A stretch of 10,448 bases of DNA. It comes from Baffinella frigidus (Eukaryota; Cryptophyceae; Cryptomonadales; Baffinellaceae). Where the stretch lies: NCBI GenBank assembly GCA_026770585.1, contig MU646601.1, positions 170,640 to 181,087 on the forward strand, written 5' to 3'. The notes under the pieces are model-generated. The model was not told where the DNA came from. It saw only the letters and a program-made list of their open reading frames with translations, and made no database searches. Below are positions 7,181 through 10,448 of this stretch, piece after piece (the stretch's first letter is position 1; the number at the start of each line of letters is the position of its first letter). Both the position numbers and the translations under genes were made by a program.

Positions 7181-7254
7181 GCCGCGGTGGTCCAGTTGGT
7201 CAGCACACAGGAAAAACAGGTCCAAGGTCGTCGGTTCGACCCTCGGACGAAACT
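7181..7254 (+). ncRNA. tRNA-like head with box A and box B, anticodon arm lost (copy 2)
   Basis: Box A at 7188-7199 and box B at 7233-7243 are identical to copy 1, again 45 bp apart. The differences between copies fall outside the boxes (for example G to C at 7223, and the changed acceptor 3' side GAAACTCC). Anticodon and acceptor stems are disrupted as in copy 1, so both inherited the same already altered head. A T7 run follows at 7282-7288. Confidence 0.7.
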
Positions 7255-7281
7255 CCAGCAAAAAATCACATCTCATCATTC

Positions 7282-7288
7282 TTTTTTT
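7282..7288 (+). terminator. Possible Pol III terminator (T7), unit 2
   Basis: Seven consecutive T in the same relative position as in unit 1. Confidence 0.45.
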
Positions 7289-7471
7289 GTTGCCCGCACG
7301 TGCTATCTTTTTGCCCGCACACTCATAGTGCAGTGGAAATGTCCCACCCCCAAATTGTCCCCCCCCCCTGGGAAGCTCATAGTGGACCTCATAGTGAAAA
7401 TGTCGCCCCCCCCTAGGAAGCATGAATTGTCCCAGGGACATTTATATGGAAAAATACGGTACGAGCCTCGT

Positions 7472-7740
7472 GCTTGTGGCGGTTTGCAATAATGTACTTT
7501 TCGTGTTCTTGTGACCGATAATGACAAGATCCCCGAGATTTCAACACCCCTTTTATTCAGGTCACATAACCGGTCACAAGTACCGGGACGGTATCCTCCG
7601 CTACCGAGCGAGGGGACGGTTCGTTTAAAAGCTGGGACCGGGAATCCGGTCCAAGCTTTATTTCTCCTTCTGGACGCGACTGGTACAAACCAGGGGTGTT
7701 GGGGAAGCGTTGGGGAAGCTTCCTGCGTTGTAGAATTTTA
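7472..7740. other. Unassigned sequence with a 14-bp hairpin
   Basis: No gene seen. 7628-7641 pairs with 7646-7659 (AAAGCT, one mismatch, GGACCGG; loop GAAT). There is a tandem duplication of GTTGGGGAAGC near 7699-7721. The 84-codon plus-strand frame from 7511 crosses the hairpin and has no recognisable motif. Confidence 0.5.
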
Positions 7741-7797
7741 CAAGGTCACGCGGAAGAGTTCATGACTTGCAAAAAAAACGGACGCGCTGAGGTGAAA
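7741..7797 (+). repeat. Dispersed repeat family C, copy 2
   Basis: Second copy of 6628-6690, with AAGGTCACGCGGAAGAGT, CATGACTT and AAAAAAAACGGACGCGC. It differs by small indels around the A-run and after GCGC. Confidence 0.8.
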
Positions 7798-7991
7798 TAA
7801 TGGGGGTACGTCCATCTAAACAACGATTATATTGCACCTGCGACCGTCTATGTGCTAATGACGCCTTTCGAACGCATTTTTCTGGATGTGACTTTTTTCT
7901 CATGGCCATGTAAAGTTTACATGTACATTGTAAACGTATCACGATTGTTTTTGAAAAACAGTCACGACCGTATACAATTGCCCGTACAATA
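7798..7991. other. Unassigned AT-rich spacer with small palindromes
   Basis: No gene. CATGTAAA-G-TTTACATG at 7907-7923 and TGTTTTT-G-AAAAACA near 7946-7960 are short perfect hairpins. Confidence 0.5.
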
Positions 7992-8073
7992 AGGTTCATG
8001 GCTGGACGTGGAAAGCTTTAAAACCCCTTTAAAACCCACTTGTAGCCTCCCCGAACCCCCACTTCGCTCGGTA
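7992..8073 (+). repeat. Dispersed repeat family A, copy 2
   Basis: About 82 bp matching 3353-3433 with only a few substitutions and one extra C. It lies about 50 bp upstream of family B copy 2, so the two may be parts of one larger element. The first family A copy lacks a family B segment next to it. Confidence 0.85.
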
Positions 8074-8125
8074 GCGGCCTCCTGAAGAGGGATCACGTTG
8101 GAAGTTGGACCGCCAACACCTGTGG

Positions 8126-8335
8126 ACAGGTGTGGACACGAAATCTCCAACAGGCTGTTGGTTCTTCTGCTGTTGCCAACAGCAGAAGAACAGGAGGGAC
8201 ACGCTAGGTACCTGTAGTAAACTGAATTCAACGTGCTTGGTTGACAGCGTGTTTATTTTAAATACGAGGCGTGTACATGTAATAAGCCAAATATGGAATA
8301 TTTCACCCCAAGTCCGACAGGGGGCTGGTGCAATA
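8126..8335 (+). repeat. Dispersed repeat family B, copy 2, with palindrome insertion
   Basis: Diverged copy of 5603-5767, ending with GGGGCTGGTGCAATA directly against the C-strand telomere-like array. Three hairpins lie at its left: ACACCTGT (8116-8123)/ACAGGTGT (8126-8133), CCAACAG (8147-8153)/CTGTTGG (8155-8161), and a 15-bp perfect stem 8161-8175/8177-8191 with a single-base centre. In copy 1 only the right half of this last stem exists, so copy 2 appears to have gained about 28 bp by inverted duplication. Confidence 0.75.
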
Positions 8336-8336
8336 A

Positions 8337-8367
<31 letters not shown>

Positions 8368-8779
8368 ACTCTCAGCCCTACACCCTACACCCTACACCCT
8401 AATCCCTAAACCCTAAACCATAAACTCCAACCCTCAACCACCAACCCTCAACCCCCAACCCTCAACCCTCAACCCTCAACCCTCAACCCTAAACCCTAAA
8501 CTTTAAACCCTCAACCGTAAAGCCTAAAACCTAAACTCCTAAACCCTTAACCCTTAACCCCAAACCCTAAACCTTAAACCCCAAACCCTAAACCCTAGAC
8601 CTTGAACCCTAAACCCTAAACCCTAAACCCTAAACCCTAAACCCTAAACCCTAATCCCTAAACCCTACACCCCAAACCCTACACCTCGAACCCCAAACCC
8701 TACACCCTAAACCCTACACCTCGAACCCCAAACCCAAGCCCTCAACCCTAAACCCTACGCAACAAACTCTAAACCACAC
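8336..8779 (-). repeat. Degenerate telomere-like array (C strand, CCCTAAA)
   Basis: About 440 bp of 7-bp repeats reading CCCTAAA on the plus strand, so TTTAGGG on the minus strand. The left part is dominated by CCCTCAA and CCCTACA variants. The cleanest CCCTAAA stretch is about 8607-8653. CCCCAAA and CCTCGAA variants follow. Orientation is opposite to the arrays at 337-1618 and 2541-2690, so the arrays converge. Confidence 0.93.
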
Positions 8780-9253
8780 GAGGCTACCCTTTCACACACA
8801 ACAAATTTTAGGGGTTTGAACGGAGTTGACTAAATCTGTCCGTTCCCCTGCGATGACCTTGAAGGTCATTTCTATTTACTCCGGCCAAAAGCGACCTCGC
8901 CAGGCCGCCGAGGGGGAAGCGCCCCCTTGACTGCTGTTTATTTCTTCCGGGCAAGCTATTGGAGCTATTGGAGCTTTATTGAACGTTGTACGGCAGCTCG
9001 CACGTTTCTGTGCCCGGTGGGCGGAAACGCCGTGGTGGGCACTGTGCAAGTCGTTTCTGCCAGCCCGGGCAGGTGAGGGGGAAGGTGCATCGGGGAGCCT
9101 GCTGCGAAGGGCACCACGGGGTGACGTGCGGGATAGGGCAGTCTATTATGATAAATCAGGATCCTATGAGGGACGTGGCGAGGCATACGAGGAGCAGAAA
9201 GTTGCTGACGGGTGAACGGATTGGGATTTTGGAAATTTGACGATTTCCGTAAC
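8780..9253. other. Unassigned sequence right of the C-strand array
   Basis: No gene recognised. Small structures are ATGACCTT-G-AAGGTCAT (8853-8869), GGGGG-AAGCG-CCCCC near 8912-8926 and two and a half tandem copies of AGCTATTGG (8954-8975). Three overlapping frames exist (plus 8979-9215 and 8986-9240, minus 8965-9291). They contradict each other and none shows a known domain. A chance origin is likely, though a decayed exon cannot be excluded. Confidence 0.45.
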
Positions 9254-9317
9254 GTACCACGCCAGGGCAAAAGTGGGATTTTCATACACACTCATTCGCG
9301 CTAAAAATATGTCGTGG

Positions 9318-9509
9318 TAGGGCGATTCCGGGAAATATTGGCCGCTTGTCGGGTTGCTGGTTTGACGGTTTGATCATTTCATTTGTATCAGAATTCTCAA
9401 AACGGTGCGTTTTGAAAGGGCGTAAGACCTTTTTTCTGGTTCAAATGAAATCAGCAAATCGTCAAACCAGCAAACCGAAAAGCGGCCAACATTTCCCGGA
9501 GCCGCTCTA
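9318..9509. mobile_element. TA-flanked inverted-repeat element
   Basis: The arms 9317-9385 and 9442-9510 are inverted repeats with about 60 of 69 matches. The key block CCGGGAAAT-TTGGCCGCTT is followed by TTGCTGGTTTGACG and ATTTCATTTG. TA lies at both ends (9318-9319 and 9508-9509). The centre has a perfect hairpin TCAAAACG-GTG-CGTTTTGA (9397-9415). It has no coding capacity. The shape is that of a non-autonomous Tc1/mariner-type foldback MITE; the TA could also be coincidence. Confidence 0.65.
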
Positions 9510-9727
9510 CTGAAAACCCCCACCCCGTAGTTTAAATTCGAGGTGTCACCAAGTGGCTCCAATTCCGGTGGGGGGCAAATTGATTTCTTCCCCAGTTGCG
9601 TCCAGTTGGTACTACAAGTGAGATCCAAGTGTCTGGAGATTTCTTGATTGTTTTCCCTTGATCTCACGACTGATTTGTCTTTACCCAAATTCATTTTAAG
9701 CCAAATACGGGCCCACGGTTTTCAGTA
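9508..9727. mobile_element. Second TA-flanked inverted-repeat element, sharing a TA with the first
   Basis: CTACTGAAAACC at 9507-9518 is exactly inverted as GGTTTTCAGTAG at 9717-9728, with a weaker extension including CCCGTA to about 9532 and 9703. TA flanks at 9508-9509 and 9726-9727. An inner inverted pair GTGAGATC (9618-9625)/GATCTCAC (9660-9667) is present. A 106-codon minus-strand frame (9374-9694) spans both elements and is therefore not credible as a gene. Confidence 0.55.
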
Positions 9728-9744
9728 GGACCCTTTGGCCGTGA

Positions 9745-9927
9745 GCGAAAATTTCTCTTTGGTGTGCAGGGCTGGTTAAACATGCGCAGGATCAAGCTTT
9801 TGGATCGGATGCGGAGCGCCCTGCCATCACCAGCGCAGCGCCGGCAAAGCAGTGGCTGAAGCTCCCGAGTACGGCGGATCTGTCGAAGCTACTCACGCCG
9901 CGATCGGGCGCTCCGACTGACCGGTGA
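9745..9927 (+). other. GC-rich stretch with a 60-codon open frame lacking ATG
   Basis: After the second TA-flanked element the sequence turns GC-rich. One plus-strand frame is open for 60 codons to a TGA at 9925-9927, with no in-frame start. The translation is rich in A, P, S and K and has a short helical-looking segment around QWLKLPSTADLSKLL. No family is recognised. It could be a relic exon or chance openness of GC-rich DNA. Confidence 0.2.
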
Positions 9928-10035
9928 CAGGCCCCATCGCAGAGCAAGAACGCTGCCTGAGCGACGATCTAATTCAGCCATCCACCACCACGCAGCAGGC
10001 TATGAAGGGGGGGAAATCGTCAAAACCACGGCATG

Positions 10036-10054
10036 TCCGGTTATCGTAACCGGA
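10036..10054. repeat. 8-bp perfect hairpin
   Basis: TCCGGTTA, loop TCG, TAACCGGA. It sits just before the partial family A copy. Confidence 0.7.
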
Positions 10055-10063
10055 GGAACCTCC

Positions 10064-10102
10064 CCTACGTCCGTACGAATTGCCTACCGTAGGGTTGTAG
10101 GT
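10064..10102 (+). repeat. Dispersed repeat family A, partial copy 3
   Basis: 10080-10102 matches 3334-3356 at 20 of 23 positions (TTGCCTACCGTAGG, then GTAGGT). A CTACG before it also occurs in copy 1, but with a longer gap. The GGCTGGACGTGG part of the family is missing here. Confidence 0.6.
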
Positions 10103-10351
10103 CTGATCGCTCAAGGCTTTTTCGAAATCCCTTCGAAGTCTGCTGTGTAGAACCCTCACGATTGGACCAAATCATAGAGGTTGGGGGGCTATTTCCTTCG
10201 GACAGCACCTCGTATTCAAGGTGCCGACAAAATTAATTTAAGGATAAAAGTCCCAATTCTGTGCAAAGGTCACGTTTTGGGCGTTTTGCAACTGCTTTGA
10301 TTCAAAGGTCAAAAATCGTCGATGTGGTCCCTCCATGAGGGTTGGTGGCAA
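10103..10351. other. Unassigned sequence
   Basis: Nothing gene-like is seen. A small hairpin GCACCT/AGGTGC (10205-10224) contains CACCTCGTA, the same word that begins the long-inverted-repeat element. Confidence 0.5.
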
Positions 10352-10448
10352 CTCTCTCTCACACACTCTCTCTCTCTCTTTCTCTCGCTCTCTCTCCCGC
10401 GCTCTCTCTCTCGCTTGCTCTCGCTCGCTCGCTCTCTCTCTCTCGCTC
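10352..10448 (+). repeat. CT-rich microsatellite, (CT)n with CTCG variants
   Basis: About 97 bp of almost pure pyrimidine built from CT, CTCT and CGCT units, with a short ACACAC interruption near 10361. It runs to the window edge, so its full length is unknown. Confidence 0.93.

Larger units (their letters stand above)
7129..7320 (+). mobile_element. tRNA-derived (SINE-like) unit 2
   Basis: Nearly identical repeat of unit 1, with scattered substitutions and a 2-bp length change in the A-rich part after the tRNA-like head. It starts directly where unit 1 ends and stops at TTGCCCGCAC before a CTCATAGTG block. The absence of intervening sequence indicates tandem duplication rather than two independent insertions. 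Confidence 0.65.
6775..7461. mobile_element. 687-bp inverted-repeat-bounded composite unit
   Basis: The ends 6775-6797 and 7439-7461 are inverted repeats with 22 of 23 matches (TACCGTATTTTT, then CATATAAATG). Moving inward from both sides come poly-C tracts (6798-6804, 6819-6826, 6914-6924, 7359-7368, 7406-7413) and CTCATAGTG repeats. The centre holds two 195-bp tRNA-like units. The flanking blocks are direct rather than inverted: AGCTCATAGTGG and what follows at 6886-6913 recurs at 7374-7402. The right terminus is followed by ACGAGCCTCGT (7461-7471), the left is preceded by the palindrome cluster. The unit has no protein frame of its own. It could be a non-autonomous DNA element that acquired a tRNA-derived SINE pair; this is inference. 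Confidence 0.65.

Noticed and set aside
6992-7492. 166-codon plus-strand frame, the longest in the window, and the antiparallel 122-codon frame at 6901-7269
   Set aside because: Both are translations of the two tandem tRNA-like units and the poly-C repeats. The internal duplication in the proteins is just the DNA repeat.
337-8779. CRISPR array or centromeric satellite reading of the 7-bp repeats
   Set aside because: The unit is the known telomere heptamer without spacers, in a eukaryotic context.
8965-9291. 108-codon minus-strand frame and two overlapping plus-strand frames
   Set aside because: Three mutually exclusive frames in the same GC-rich DNA, none with a recognisable motif.
9374-9694. 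106-codon minus-strand frame
   Set aside because: It crosses the boundary between two inverted-repeat elements and their hairpins.

Overview
This is a non-coding, repeat-dense window from a eukaryotic nuclear genome. Two large fields of degenerate TTTAGGG-type (plant/green-algal type) telomere repeat point to a lineage with Arabidopsis-type telomeres: plants, green algae, and some alveolates and other algae. A microalga with a large, repeat-rich genome is my guess, but the species cannot be read from the sequence. I find no complete protein-coding gene, no rRNA and no functional tRNA. Most open frames are short, overlap each other, or run through hairpins and simple repeats.

Layout. 1-336: nothing recognised. 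337-1618: G-strand telomere-like array, interrupted by a TA-flanked MITE-like element at 413-607. 1619-2540: unassigned sequence with one long hairpin. 2541-2690: a second short G-strand array, followed by a stretch that looks weakly coding (2721-2954). 3326-3433: a dispersed repeat with further copies at 7992-8073 and 10064-10102. 3466-5140: an element of about 1.7 kb with about 450-bp terminal inverted repeats; 392 bp of the arms are almost identical. 5146-5267: a foldback unit with a 30-bp perfect stem. 5603-5767 and 8126-8335: two diverged copies of one element. 5823-5973, 6021-6040 and 6384-6437: further inverted repeats and hairpins. 6628-7797: a composite island in which a related sequence borders both sides (6628-6690, 7741-7797) of a 687-bp inverted-repeat-bounded unit. 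That unit holds poly-C tracts, CTCATAGTG repeats and two tandem 195-bp units, each carrying a tRNA-derived Pol III promoter. 8336-8779: C-strand telomere-like array. 9254-9728: adjoining TA-flanked inverted-repeat elements. 9745-9927: GC-rich stretch with an open frame lacking a start. 10352-10448: CT-rich microsatellite.

Interpretation. The telomere-like arrays face each other (TTTAGGG on the left, CCCTAAA on the right), as in an ancient end-to-end chromosome fusion or an inverted subtelomere, with about 6 kb of nested non-autonomous elements between them. The least ordinary features are the duplicated tRNA-like units, whose box A/box B spacing matches a tRNA while the anticodon arm is destroyed; the long-armed inverted-repeat element; and two short motifs, palindromic TACGAG/CTCGTA and TGTRGTAAA, that recur far more often than chance across otherwise unrelated elements.
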